Below the pieces are notes generated by a model. That model was not told where the DNA came from. It worked only from the letters and a program-made list of their open reading frames with translations, and did not search any database. Shown here in pieces: positions 1 through 13,700 of a stretch of 64,000 nucleotides of DNA. Every line of letters begins with the position of its first letter. The first letter of the stretch is position 1. Source of the stretch: Leptidea sinapis (lineage: Eukaryota > Arthropoda > Insecta > Lepidoptera > Pieridae); contig NC_066311.1 of assembly GCF_905404315.1 (NCBI RefSeq), positions 1,922,001 through 1,986,000 of the forward strand, given 5' to 3'. A program made the translations under genes and the position numbers.

Positions 1-1639
1 CCTTGAGCGCCGCGTTGTGTTGTGACCATGACCCACCTGTCCGATGCTGCGGTAGATCTTCTCTCCGTCCAGGAAGTACGCGCTGGCCAGACAGTTGAGC
101 GCGGCCGAGCGCACGGCGTTGTCTCGGTCCCCGATGTGTCGCGCCAGCTCCTTGAGCGCCGCGTTGTGTTGTGACCATGACCCACCTGTCCGATGCTGCG
201 GTAGATCTTCTCTCCGTCCAGGAAGTACGCGCTGGCCAGACAGTTGAGCGCGGCCGAGCGCACGGCGTTGTCTCGGTCCCCGATGTGTCGCGCCAGCTCC
301 TTGAGCGCCGCGTTGTGTTGTGACCATGACCCACCTGTCCGATGCTGCGGTAGATCTTCTCTCCGTCCAGGAAGTACGCGCTGGCCAGACAGTTGAGCGC
401 GGCCGAGCGCACGGCGTTGTCTCGGTCCCCGATGTGTCGCGCCAGCTCCTTGAGCGCCGCGTTGTGTTGTGACCATGACCCACCTGTCCGATGCTGCGGT
501 AGATCTTCTCTCCGTCCAGGAAGTACGCGCTGGCCAGACAGTTGAGCGCGGCCGAGCGCACGGCGTTGTCTCGGTCCCCGATGTGTCGCGCCAGCTCCTT
601 GAGCGCCGCGTTGTGTTGTGACCATGACCCACCTGTCCGATGCTGCGGTAGATCTTCTCTCCGTCCAGGAAGTACGCGCTGGCCAGACAGTTGAGCGCGG
701 CCGAGCGCACGGCGTTGTCTCGGTCCCCGATGTGTCGCGCCAGCTCCTTGAGCGCCGCGTTGTGTTGTGACCATGACCCACCTGTCCGATGCTGCGGTAG
801 ATCTTCTCTCCGTCCAGGAAGTACGCGCTGGCCAGACAGTTGAGCGCGGCCGAGCGCACGGCGTTGTCTCGGTCCCCGATGTGTCGCGCCAGCTCCTTGA
901 GCGTCGCGTTGTGTTGTGACCATGACCCACCTGTCCGATGCTGCGGTAGATCTTCTCTCCGTCCAGGAAGTACGCGCTGGCCAGACAGTTGAGCGCGGCC
1001 GAGCGCACGGCGTTGTCTCGGTCCCCGATGTTTCGCGCCAGCTCCTTGAGCGCCGCGTTGTGTTGTGACCATGACCCACCTGTCCGATGCTGCGGTAGAT
1101 CTTCTCTCCGTCCAGGAAGTACGCGCTGGCCAGACAGTTGAGCGCGGCCGAGCGCACGGCGTTGTCTCGGTCCCCGATGTGTCGCGCCAGCTCCTTGAGC
1201 GCCGCGTTGTGTTGTGACCATGACCCACCTGTCCGATGCTGCGGTAGATCTTCTCTCCGTCCAGGAAGTACGCGCTGGCCAGACAGTTGAGCGCGGCCGA
1301 GCGCACGGCGTTGTCTCGGTCCCCGATGTGTCGCGCCAGCTCCTTGAGCGCCGCGTTGTGTTGTGACCATGACCCACCTGTCCGATGCTGCGGTAGATCT
1401 TCTCTCCGTCCAGGAAGTACGCGCTGGCCAGACAGTTGAGCGCGGCCGAGCGCACGGCGTTGTCTCGGTCCCCGATGTGTCGCGCCAGCTCCTTGAGCGC
1501 CGCGTTGTGTTGTGACCATGACCCACCTGTCCGATGCTGCGGTAGATCTTCTCTCCGTCCAGGAAGTACGCGCTGGCCAGACAGTTGAGCGCGGCCGAGC
1601 GCACGGCGTTGTCTCGGTCCCCGATGTGTCGCGCCAGCT
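1..1639 (-). repeat. 149-bp tandem array derived from the msps exon 23 / intron 23 junction
   Basis: Eleven head-to-tail units of exactly 149 bp (starts 1, 150, 299, 448, 597, 746, 895, 1044, 1193, 1342, 1491). Read on the minus strand each holds 113 nt of exon 23, the splice donor CAG|GTGGGT, and about 36 nt that leave the intron and rejoin exon sequence at GCGCTCAAGG. The rightmost unit is the functional 3' part of exon 23; the others lie in what should be intron 23. By eye ten units are identical; the unit at 895-1043 differs at 904 and 1032. The array runs off the window edge. 149 is not divisible by three, so read-through would shift frame at each unit. Confidence 0.95.
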
Positions 1640-1729
1640 CCTTGAGCGCGGCGCCGGAGCTCACGCCGCCTCCGGCCATCACCGCCGACCCGTGCGTCTC
1701 CATCAGGTGGTTGATGCAGTCCAGGCATT
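1527..1729 (-). CDS. msps: msps coding exon 23 (TOG5); last exon visible
   Basis: Encodes ECLDCINHLMETHGSAVMAG, then ELARHIGDRDNAVRSAALNC and EKIYRSIGQ. HIGDRDNAVRxAALN is a hallmark TOG5 motif. Acceptor ATTTAG|AATGCC, strong donor GGACAG|GTGGGT; ends in phase 0. The last 113 nt (1527-1639) plus the donor are repeated many times further left as a 149-bp array. The downstream exons are outside the window. Confidence 0.95.
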
Positions 1730-4700
1730 CTAAATCGTGTTTTTTTTTAAGTTTGACACACTACACATATTATCTTGCCCCAAACTAGGCATAAACCTTT
1801 GCTATGGGTTGCAAGACAACGATATATTCATTACATAAATGTTTGCACCTTCCAAGATTCAAAGCCGGGACCTCTAGATTAGTAGTCAGGGTCACTAACC
1901 ACTTTTTTATATGGATCCATACCAAAAGATCACCAGACTGCAAGCCACACTGTTTGGTCATTGACCAAATAATCATACTCTTTGATGATGATTTATGGAA
2001 GAAAGGACAAATGAGCGTATGGTACACCTGATGTTAAGTGATCACCGCTGCCCACATTCTCCTGCAATACCAGAGGAAACCAGCACAAGAGCGTTGCCGG
2101 CCCTAAAAAAAGTGTACGCACATTCTTTTAGTTCTTATATTGTAGTGAGCGGATTTACACTTATAGACTAAAAATTTACATACCTGCTCTCTGTCTGGCA
2201 TTCTTAGACTTGAGTCCCTCCATCAAATAACCACACAGCTTGGTGACAGAGTACACCACACCAATCTGCTTGAACAGTGCCTTCACACCGTTCCTCACTG
2301 TATCCTTTGGATCTCCTACCTGACATACAATACAACAAAATACATAAATACAGTTACATATTAGTAGCTATATGTTTATAGTAACATAAAGTTTTAGTCA
2401 GTCAATCTATGGGGTCAAAATATAACTAATCTGGCCATGATGTTGTTACAATTTCAAATTTTTACTATGGAACTGGAACGCGTTTATTATTTTAGAAACT
2501 TCGATAATTTCCCACCTCATCGCATTTATTTTTCGAGGATATAGTATTTAATCACAATAATAGAATGGGGAGTTAAAGAAAACAGAATTACAGTGGTTCC
2601 CTTCTACAAAGTGGAAACGCACATCGCACTATCAATACACTTCTTCTGTCGAAGACTATATAAGGGCGATTTATTATTTTTAGACCTGACAATGATGGTA
2701 ATACTGTTAAAGCCATAATTAGCCTAAATATAAGGAAACAATAAAAAAATTGCGAGATCCCCGCAAGGAATCTTTCGCGTATCATCAAAATATCTGAATT
2801 TTATTTATATATATATTTTTTTTTTCAAGTTTATAACAATACGACATGGGTACAAGTCAAAAAAAGCGCGTACACCTTCCTTAAAGGCCGGCAACGCTCT
2901 TGTGATTCCTCTGGTGTTGCAAGAGAATTTGGGCGGCGGTGATCACTTAACACCAGGTGACCCGTACGCTCGTTCGTCCTCCTATTCCATAAAAAAAAAG
3001 TTTGGTGTTTATCCTTGATATACGAGAAATCCTAAATAAATAAACTTTTCATCACCAAATAATAATCTATCTCTTCAAAAATGGTTCGGTCTCATTATTA
3101 TACACAAATTTGGAACCCTCAGTATGATATATATATTAACAGATTAGAATCAATCCAACGCAGATTTGTTAAATACCTTGAATATAAGTGCAAGACATAC
3201 GACAATGATTATGATTCAAGATACTGGAGATATCATATATTACCACTCCACGAGAGACGCAAAATAGCTGATATTCTATTCTTAACAAAAATAGCACAAT
3301 GTCACATTGACGCTCCCCATCTTCTTTCGAATATAAATTTAAATATTCCCAGAATCTCTGCAAGACATCCTAAATATTTACATATACCCCACTGTGCGTC
3401 AAATTACAAACAAAACTCATTCTTCTCAATAGCATCTCACTGCATAAATAATCTTAAAGGCTTTCCTGATTTTGACCTGTTTAATTCATCCACAAATTCT
3501 ATCAGATCAAAAATTACTAAAAACTGGTTTAATGTGTTTCCCTAACTGTTACTATAAACATAATTGAACGTAGTGTTTAAATTCTCTCTGAACATAATAA
3601 ATGTAATGCTTATGTAATTATTAACATATTATATATAATACTTGTATAAGAAAAAATAAATAAAAAAGATGTACCTATATTACGCTATGTGTTATTAGAA
3701 ACAATATGCGAAAACTATTAAATGGTGTAAAATGTTCACACTATTATTTAGTAATTAAGTTATTGTAACACTGTAAGTTTTCCAAATAAAATAAAATGAA
3801 AAATAAAATAAAAAATAAAATAAAAATTATGTCTCAATAAAGAATGGCAAAGAGAGCTCGAATGACCTTCAAATATCGAAGCTTTTTTGTGTAAATAGCT
3901 ATTTTCAAAAGGGCCAGAACAGTTTTGTGGTCAATTCCTAGTTCTTTTGTCGACCTAGTGAAATGCTGATTTTATCTGTAACAAAGCGACCAGAGCGCTG
4001 CTAGAAATCAACTTTGCGCTAATCTTACTGATATTGTATTTCTCTAAAAACGTCCCACATTTTCGGTAAAAATAGTTGGAAACAACATTTTAGTAATTAG
4101 TTTTTAGTAACTTCAAAAAGTCTACGAAAAGACAAAGTCAAATAAACTTTATTCAATTATTCTTAGAATAAGCGCTTTGAATAGTCACTATAAATATTTT
4201 TTTTAAATACTGAATTTACCATAATATGTTCGGAAAACGTGGAGCTCGTGAGAAAAACATACAAGAAAGTCAACGGCCATTATTTTCAAAGAGTGTACTT
4301 TACAATGACTGCAATATACATAACAAATTAGTTCGTAAGGTGCTGCATCCAATATATGAATCATGTTTAAATAATATCAAATATTACATAAAAAACAATA
4401 AAGAATAAACTGTAGAAATATAAATGATTGTATATATAATAAAATCACTTTTACGAACCACTTGAATAGAATATATATATTCAATTATTTCACTATAATC
4501 ACAACTATATACAAGTAACATTAAATGATTTAAAACAATAGGACAGTTGGGTGACCAGCAGCCAGCATCTCCAATACTTTCGACTGCCCCAACAAGAAGT
4601 GCCCAATAGCCGAGAGCAATTGATAACAGTTACCCTACTACCAACCTTAATAATACGAAACTACCAACATCATAATAAAGTGACATCACTAAGATTTTCC

Positions 4701-7700
4701 ATGTGATTATATAATATTACAGTTACAAAAATATACTAAATATAATTACTAAAACAATATAATATTAACAGGTTACAAATGATTCTAATAATATTATCAT
4801 AACTGAATGTTGGTAATAATTGGAATGTCATATAACCATTACATATATTAGATGCATCGACATTCCACATTTAGAGCTTGAATTCATTGTTTGTGTAAGG
4901 ATGCTATATGCAAGTAAATGTCATCGAAACCAGTCAGATACAAACAGTAGAGCCAAAGAGATTTTATTACAAGTTTATAAATACTATATACGAAAAGACT
5001 TTTTACCCTAACCTATGATGGTTTTTAAATATAAGTATATTTTCTCACCTTCAACACCAGATATGGTATGAAGCAGTTAGCTTCATACTCGGCCATGGTG
5101 TAGTCACTTTCAATGAGGTATTGGAACACCTGGGAAAGGTACTCCAAGCCCTTGAGTATCACGGAGGGGTTGGTGTCGAAGAAACGCAAGGTCAGCCACT
5201 TGAGTACTAGATCCAAATTAGCCGCCAGAGCTGGCCCGTTGTCGTGTAAGTCTTCTGATAGTGATTCGATTGCTTTCAGGTGATATCTGTCAAAAAATTT
5301 ATTAGATATCTAATTTATAAATGCCGAGATCGATTTGAAATTCAAAATATACATAGTTTGTTATTTTTAAGTGATATTCCTCACTTCAAATATGCAATGT
5401 TCGGCTGTTTGATCACATACAGAGAGTGAAAGAAAGTACCTACTGGGCAAATCAGACTTAACATCTTATATCTATAGGTGACGAGCTCAATAGTAGTGCC
5501 ACTCAAAATTCTTAAGTTTTTCAAGAATCCTGAGCGGCACTGCATTGTAATGGGCTGAGCGTATCAATTACCATCAGCTGAACGTCCTGCTCGTATCGTC
5601 CCTCAATGTCATAGAAAAAACTGATTTAAAAATGTAATTGCCATGAGAAATCCAGGTTCATGACGAAATATTCACCTGAAATCACTGTGGAACATGTTCG
5701 CCATGAGCTGCTTGTTAAGGCCGGCACTGTTCATTTGATCCTTGAGTAATTCAAAGAACTCCTCGCGAGGTGTTGTGAAGTTCCACTTCAGTACTGTAAA
5801 CAATCAAAAATCGAATCAAAATCAAGAATTAATTTATATAGCATCTTAGTAAACTAACCTTAAGCATAATTAAAAATTATTAGAATTAAGTACACATTTG
5901 AAGGTAGTTTTAAATTTGCATTTAATATTAGTTATATTATATGGGTTGTACAGACTTTTTGGAATGCCATTTATATTTAATATTCTTCTTCGTATTTTTG
6001 GAATTAAATTGGAATATCATGTGTACCTTTCAACTTCTGATCATCAACAATTCGCTGGTTCTTGGCCGTATTATTGGGCAGAAGCGGAGTCAGATCTTCG
6101 TCTTCCTTCTTGCCGCGCCCCGCCGACATTGGCTTCACGAGGCCCTGAACAGTGTTGATCATAAATAGACAACTAAAATAGCCTTTGAGAATTCTAATAG
6201 ATCTGTTCTACTGTATAAATTTAGGAATAATTGCAGTACAAGAAGTAAATAACCATTTAAACTTATATTATTTATACGTTTAGATAGACTGTGAAAACGT
6301 AGAAAAAAATTGAGGTGGACATTTAACCTCTATTTTGAGCAATGAATGCACACTAATACAAAGTGACATACAAATCGCGACCGTAAGACGTAGCTTGTCA
6401 CGTACACTACAGTAATAAATTGGTCCATCGGTTGTCTCATCATCATCTGTTGGGAATAACATACTATAGCACATACCTTTGGTTTGGCCGGCGCTGCTTT
6501 CTTCTCGGGTTCTTTCTTCTGCGCACCAGCAGACTTTGCTCTGGGTTCCTCTTTCTTTGCCTTGGTGGGCAGTGGCGTTACAGGGAGATTGGGACGGGCC
6601 TTGTCCAACGCTGCTAGCACCACTGTTTTTGATCCGGGCTACGGAAAATAGTTATATGATTTAAATGGGTAAAACTTTGTAGCGACAATCGGTATGTCAT
6701 TTGTTGATAAGCTCGTTGATAACGGATTGCACGTTTTAGTACGCAACGGTATTATTATACTAAAGAGCATAATAATTGATGTTCGATTAGAGGCATATTT
6801 ATAATGCAAGTGAGCCAAGTTGCTGATTATACACGTGGTTGTGGGTTGTAGTAAATTAGCTAAGTACCTGAGTAAGTTGCTCGCGAGTTTCATACGCACT
6901 TTTTCAACACGATTGCGAGTAAAAAAGAAACATGTTTGGATAAAATGTTGCCGTTAAGTACTTTTTTATAGACCTTGAAGGTATCGTTGGGGCAGTAAAG
7001 TCCTCGAATGGCAACCACGTACCAGAAGACGTAGTGTCGGTACACAAAGTGGACCAACAATCTGGTCAAGATCGCCCTAGTATGGGGAGGGCAGCGTAGG
7101 GCCGATCGCCATGCATCGATCCTCGTACAGCAGTGGACATGTGTCCCACGGGTACCTTCAGCTTGTCCAGCTGCTTGTGCATGGCCTCGTAGGTCAGGTG
7201 CAGCATGAAGGGCAGCACGCACTCGTTGGCCGCGCGCCGCACGTCGGCGCCGCGCTCCTCCAGGCACGCGAACAGCAGCGGCACGCACACGGCCAGCTCC
7301 TCACGCGGGAACGACCGCGCCGCCACTGGAACAGCGTCACGACACTGGCTCACGGATCGGAATAATAACTCCAATCAAAGGAACGACTCTTTATTTGCGT
7401 TCACCTTTCGGACTTGCACTTCGCCGGTCTGCTAAGTCTACACTTTGCTAAGGTACAATTAGGAACTTTAAGGTGGATAGTTGCTAGGAGAGTTAAAACT
7501 TTACATCTGGCTTCTTTTAGGTTTCATGGCAATGGTAATAAAAAGCTGTCATGTTGTGAGAGCAACTTGTTGAAATAATGACCGTAACAGAAACTAAGAA
7601 GTATTTTTCAAGTTAATTTGAGAAAATTAAAACATGGGAGTAATCGGGCTCATTTGTGTGGCCTTCGGCGGCGTCGTATGCCGGGTCATCTCCTTCCCCC

Positions 7701-10700
7701 AAATATGTCAAGTCCATACGTCAACTCGTGAACGAGTGCTGCTTGTCGGTGGCAGGTCGACCTTTTAGACCTGGTTTCCACCAAAGCGGAGAGGAGAGAA
7801 GATGTCTCATTTCGAGTAAGCCGCGCGTCGGAGCGGATATGTGACATGTCTGCAGTCTGTCGACGCGGCGCCGCCCTCTCGGGCCTCTTTTTTGTCCATT
7901 CCTTCCATATTTTTAACCGACTTTAATAGTTTAGCAAAGTATTAACTCAAAAAAAGGAGGAAGCTCCAAAAATATTCCTATAGAATTACATTAACTTAAA
8001 TATTCGAAAATAAGATTTTTGTTGTTATCTTTAGTGGTAATTCCGCCAATATTTGTTTTTAAACAATTCGACACGTGTTTCACCTCTACACGAGACATCT
8101 TAAGGACATGTTAACTCGCCAAACTCTGCCACGAGACATGTTATTCATGTTGGTTTTTATTTTATTTTATAATATTTTCAATTAAGTTTGTTTATTTCCT
8201 CTTCCTCAAGTAAATTAAAATATATCTTTTGTAACGACATGACGTCTTCCTTTTGTATTACTACGCATACTGTGGACTGATTTCGAGCTCTCACAACTCA
8301 CATCTTCACAATGCAAAGCTGCTCTCATCTCCTTTCCTCTCCACTTTGGTGGAAACCGGGCCTTATAGTTGATTGTATTTGTTGGATTACTAATTATGAC
8401 AGTAATCACGACCATCATGTTCACTAAGCCTTACACAATCAATGAATTCAGGCTCTAAACATTGATGCATCCAATATATGATAATTAATATTTATAGTTT
8501 ATTAAATATATTACTTTTTACAACCATTGTTAAATACAATCAAATTGTGATTGAAAAGAGTGGCTGTTGAGTTTCATGTATGTTCTTTTTACGAGCTCTA
8601 TTTTGTAGATTCAGTAATTCAAATAACTTAAAAGTTGTTAGTGCCGATCCAAAAGCGCTTAGTTAAAGCTTATTTGAATTAAGTTTATTTGACTTTAGAC
8701 TTTAATCCTCTTCATGTGTCGTCGTCCCTGCAGACATAGCAATAGCGTAGTTACCGTCGGGCAGTTTGTCGGCCAGCCACTGGAACAGAGCCGCTCGCAG
8801 GACGGGTGACCCGGTCTTGAGCGCGTCGTGGATCATCTCTCCGTCGAAGGCCGCGCCGGCTCCCGCCTCGCGACACCACGCATCCACACACGATATGGCT
8901 GCACTACGAATCCATTGCTTGTTGTCGCCGAAAGCTGCAACAATATATTATTTTTATGCAACATTTGTAAGAAGTGTGAAAACGTTAGTGACGCGGGTTA
9001 CGATGTGAACATGTTTTTGATGTGAAACATCTATAGCCGCACGTAAAACTGATTTCTGGCGTGGCGACGCATGCCGTGGCGACGCGTCGCCTTGTCACAG
9101 TAATACCGTCCTCAGAGGCAACATCGAATATAACTATTACCGAAGTCACTGATTAAACGTAATTCGTTTAAGTAAGTAGTAACGATTTGAAATAAATTCG
9201 TAAATTTTTGTATTCAATGAAAATAAATGTTTATTCAATAAATAGTCATCGTTATCTGGAAAAAAATCGTAATATTTTATTTTATCATTATGACATATTT
9301 AGTTCCTATCACAATATGTTCTTTTCTGCATATTACTTTTACAAAATAATGTCGATGTTTCACATCTGCCAGGCGTCCCGTGACGACTCACATTTTTTTT
9401 TTCTAAAGTTGACATTAAAATGTTGATGAAAAAGTCAGGTTAGTAAGTCTTTTGTGTGGCGATGTATTAGTTATTTATGTAACTGTTGTGTAATAAGGGG
9501 TATTAAAACACGAATGTGGGTTTATCAAACGAGGCGAAGCCGAGTGTGATAATAGTATCACATGAGTGTTTTAATACCTTATTATCAACAGTTGCATACA
9601 AGACTTTATCTACACCCAGAATATGAATCCTCTAAAAGATTCTGAAATTGTTAGCTGACTGCTAACATTTAAACAGCCAGTCCTAGTAGTAACCTAATAT
9701 CATCCATTACTAATTATATACAAATAAACTAAGTATTAATGAAACAATTATTTGTTTTAGTAGTAATTTACATTTTGTATAGTGCACTACTTTAAATTCA
9801 CTTGAATATTATGTTCTTTTGCAGCGGTTAAATTTAATCGCTCTCTTTTTGTAAACAAAACAATAAAAATATCGAAGAAAAATGACGGGCATTCGAATAA
9901 CCTACTTTTTTTACGGCGGGCGACGTTCTGGTAGTGTGGAACGCGCGTAAACGAAAATGTTCTTTTTTTGAAATTCATACAGATACCACGCATCGAGCAA
10001 TAAGAATGTGGCTGTCTGTTAAAACTCTTTGAGCATGAAGGAATTGAAAAAAAAAAATATAAGTGTTGTTATGAAATTCAGTACAACATTACAACACTCG
10101 TTTGGATGATGTAATGGTTATTAGAACATTAGGTGTTTTAATGTTGGCAATAAGCTAACTGTTTCAGAATCTTTAATAGAGGATTTAAAGCATGGGTGTA
10201 GATAAATGCTTTTACAACAAGATCACAGAAAATGTTCAAAACAAAAGTATTACGTTATTCAAAAGAATTGTTAAAAATTGAGTGGTAAAAGGTTACTATA
10301 ACATAAATGACTTTCTTTCACAGATTGGAAATGGAACGACCGCCATCAGGCTATTAAGTAATAAGGTTAATTGTACAATATTACTTTGTAAATATATTTT
10401 TTCGATAAAAAAAACAAGCCCACTGAGTTTGTTGCGCCCATTCTTCTCAAGTCTGCAAACAATGCTTTTTAAGGCCATAGAGACTTTTTCAAAGACTCAA
10501 TAAAATATGTACTTATCTTAGTGATCGTGGCTGTATAAATGACAGATAAAATTAAAGTAGAAAAATATATTACTTAATAAAGTGCTACTGGACCTACTGC
10601 GGTGTAATAACGCTACGTTAACAAACTGCGACGCAGTTCGTGTGTTGCTATATACATATTTTTTGCTTATCGTCTCTTTTGCGATGCAGCATCTTACCGC

Positions 10701-13700
10701 TTTATTGTAGAGTCACTGTAAAAACTTAACTTAATTTAATTATTGCTGGAGGAAAGAGGATCCCGGACGTACTAGCACTGAGTCCAGTAGTCAATAGTTG
10801 TGACCTAGACAAACATTTATCCCATGAACAGTGTGGCATATGAATAACAATACAGTCAACCCAATTTTATGCACTGGATTTTCTAGTGTTAAAGTTAAAA
10901 AAGTTACTATGCAATCAAATATTACCTTGGAAGAATGCCGGGAAGAAGGTCCGCACGTGATGTTTACACTTGGGCCCCATTGCAGCGGCGAGCATCTCGC
11001 ATATTTGAAGCGCGCTCTGAGCCAGCTTGGTGTTGGAGTCGATGAGGCGCGCTACCAACGACTGCGGCAACTCGCCCAGGCTCGACTTGATTGGCGACGA
11101 GTTTGTGATGATCGCCTTTAGTTTGTCTAACGCTTCGTTTCGCACCTGATCGAATAACATTAAAGTTTGAAAAAATCAACAGGTACACACACCTCCATTA
11201 AGTACATACATATATCATAATTAACTAAATCACAATATCTATAGATATTATTAAAATTTAAATATACTAAGAAATCGTAATGATGATACAAGGATAGTTT
11301 TATTAAAAAAGCAAGAAAAAATATTGTGACTGTAATAATAATACCGACTCTGTCCTTCTCCTCTCTCTCTTAACGAATCTCTAAACGCCATATTTGTTTA
11401 CTATTTAAGACAAGTGTGCAAAAATAGACTATACATTTAAACATCATAAAATTTCTGTATCTATAGGATATATTTTTCAATAGAAACTAAATTAAGATAA
11501 ATGTAAGGGTGTATAATGAAAATTTGAGAAAACTACCTTCCAGTTCTTATCGTTGAGTTCACCGACGAGCGTGTCGGTGATGAGCGGCGCCAGGTCCGTC
11601 CTCTGCTTCTCTCTCTCCTGCTCTCTCTCTGGTTCCTCGTCGGGGAGGTCTTCACCACCCTCCGATATCTCGTCCACGACGGACGCTTTGCTCGCCGACT
11701 AAAACAATGTCCAGTTATTAGGATTTCAGAAAACAGGAGCACTTCATTGTGACTGCTCGCCTATTACACTCAGAAATGCATAGCCAAATCGAAGATATAT
11801 TATTCATTTCGTATCTTAAAATAAATATGCCAGCTAGAAAAAATAAGAAGTACTGTTTTCTTATGTAAAATAATTGTGTGACATTTTTTGCAACGAAACC
11901 ATAATTAACATATTTGTCCAAATACAACAAATATTCTAAATTCAAAATTGATTATAGAATCACATGAAGTTTAAATGCCACAAAATTCATACAGCTATCT
12001 GCTACTTCTTTGTAATTAATGTTTGGGTTTTAAGTACACCCTTTGCTAGTAAAATTTATGGACTAATACTTTGAGATTGCAATGCCACTCAGAATTTTAG
12101 CTCTAATCAAGAATCCTGAGCGACAAGGCGAATCACTTCTAATGATCTCTCTTTCACTCACATTAGTGACCTATAAATACATCTTTATTTTTCATTCACT
12201 ATACGTGGACAACTGTTAGAACGAAATTAAATAATTAATACGTAAGGACACATTTTAGATGTTTTACATTACATACTGAAAAAATCATTTTGTAAATGTG
12301 TTTATCTACACACATGCTTTAAATCCTCTATTAAAGAATCTGAAAGCTGAGCTTATTGCCAACATTAAAACACCCAATGTTCTAATAACCATTACATCAT
12401 CCAGACGAGTGTTGTAATGTTGTACTGAATTTCATAACAACACTCCTATTTTTTTTTCAATCCCTTTATGCTCTAAGAGTTTTAACAGACAGCCACATTC
12501 TTATTGCTCGATGTATCTCTATGAATTTCAAAAAAAGAACATTTTTTTTACGCGCGTTCCACACTACCAGAACGTCGCGCGCCGTAAATAGAGTAGTTTA
12601 TTCGAATCCCCGCCATTTTTCTTCGATATTTTTATTGTTTTGTTTACAAAAATTGAGCGATTCATTTTAAACGCTGCAAAAGAACATAATATTCAAGTGA
12701 ATTTTAATAATTGCACTATACAAAATGTAAATTACTACTAAAATAAATAATTCTTTCATTAATAAGTACTTAGTTTATTTGTAGTAATGGATGATATTAT
12801 TAGGTTACTACTAGGACTGGCTGTTTTAATTTTAGCAGGAAGCTAACTGTTTCAGAATCTTTTAGAGGATTCATATTCTGGGTGTAGATAAAGTCTTGTA
12901 TGCAACTCATGTGATACTTTTATCACACTCGGCTTCGCCTCGTTTGATAAACCCACATTCGTGTTTTAATACCCCTTATTACACAACAGTTGCATAAATA
13001 ACTATAAAACTACTCTTTTCTAATTGGATCTACTGAGAATAGTCTACTTACTGAAACGAAGTAAACCTAAAGTAACAATTCTATGATTCAACAAAATTAT
13101 ATCACCTCTATAAATAAAATATTGCGTCACTTACAATAATTATTGTTCCTTGTTTCTTGGGCATAACACGCATGACACAATTCTAAAATAAAATGCGAAT
13201 CTATCAATCTAAATTTAACAATAGGTACTGGCTACTGATGATATATGGAAGATCTGTGTTCCTAATGTCGTATCTCTGAGTGTTGACTCTTTATAAGGCG
13301 TAATGCTTATATTATAGTAGTAATATTCATAATAGTATTCCTGAAGAAGTTATATAGAGATGTATTATGATTTAGTAGAAGATGATGAGCTAGTTAGAAC
13401 AGGGGTCTATTTTGAGCTTCGAGCGCATAAATTCAAAGACGATTCACGATTCATTTTTCATGAACCCCATAATCACGGACGAGTAAAATAAGTACTCCGT
13501 GTCACCATACATAACAGTGAGACATCAAAACAAGCCGGTAAACGTGTAAATACATAGCCTAACGCATACACTTACACTAATACAAGCCATGGTCGCCATT
13601 ATGAGATTTGCCATCGTCTGTGACAGATCAGATAGCGTCGCAATAAAATATTTTAAAAATGCCGTCGTGTGTTGTGAAAAAGTGTAAAAACAATACTATA

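Larger units (their letters stand above)
2320..5048. other. msps intron 21, mostly LINE and transposon remains
   Basis: 2.7-kb AT-rich intron. Contents listed separately: a family C LINE end, an RT fragment at 3075-3830 and a mariner-like relic. From about 4100 to 5040 I see only AT-rich sequence; the short open frame at 4226-4408 has no recognisable features. Confidence 0.8.

Noticed and set aside
1..1639. CRISPR-like array or bacterial repeat
   Set aside because: Units are contiguous without spacers, and they are copies of a eukaryotic exon with its splice donor.
1512..1733. Plus-strand open frames over exon 23 (1512-1733 and 1585-1788)
   Set aside because: They are antisense shadows of the GC-rich TOG5 exon; only the minus frame gives TOG motifs.
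4226..4408. 60-codon plus-strand frame in msps intron 21
   Set aside because: No domain, no conserved pattern, AT-rich codons; chance frame.
5898..6168. Plus-strand frames across exon 19
   Set aside because: Antisense of the coding exon and its intron flank.
7066..7435. Overlapping frames on both strands around exon 17
   Set aside because: Only the part up to the donor at 7156 matches TOG4; the extensions run into intron, and the others are antisense shadows.
9787..9993. 68-codon frame in element E as a THAP or other transposase
   Set aside because: Lacks the C-x4-C start and other THAP residues; not conserved as a frame in the inverted copy by eye.
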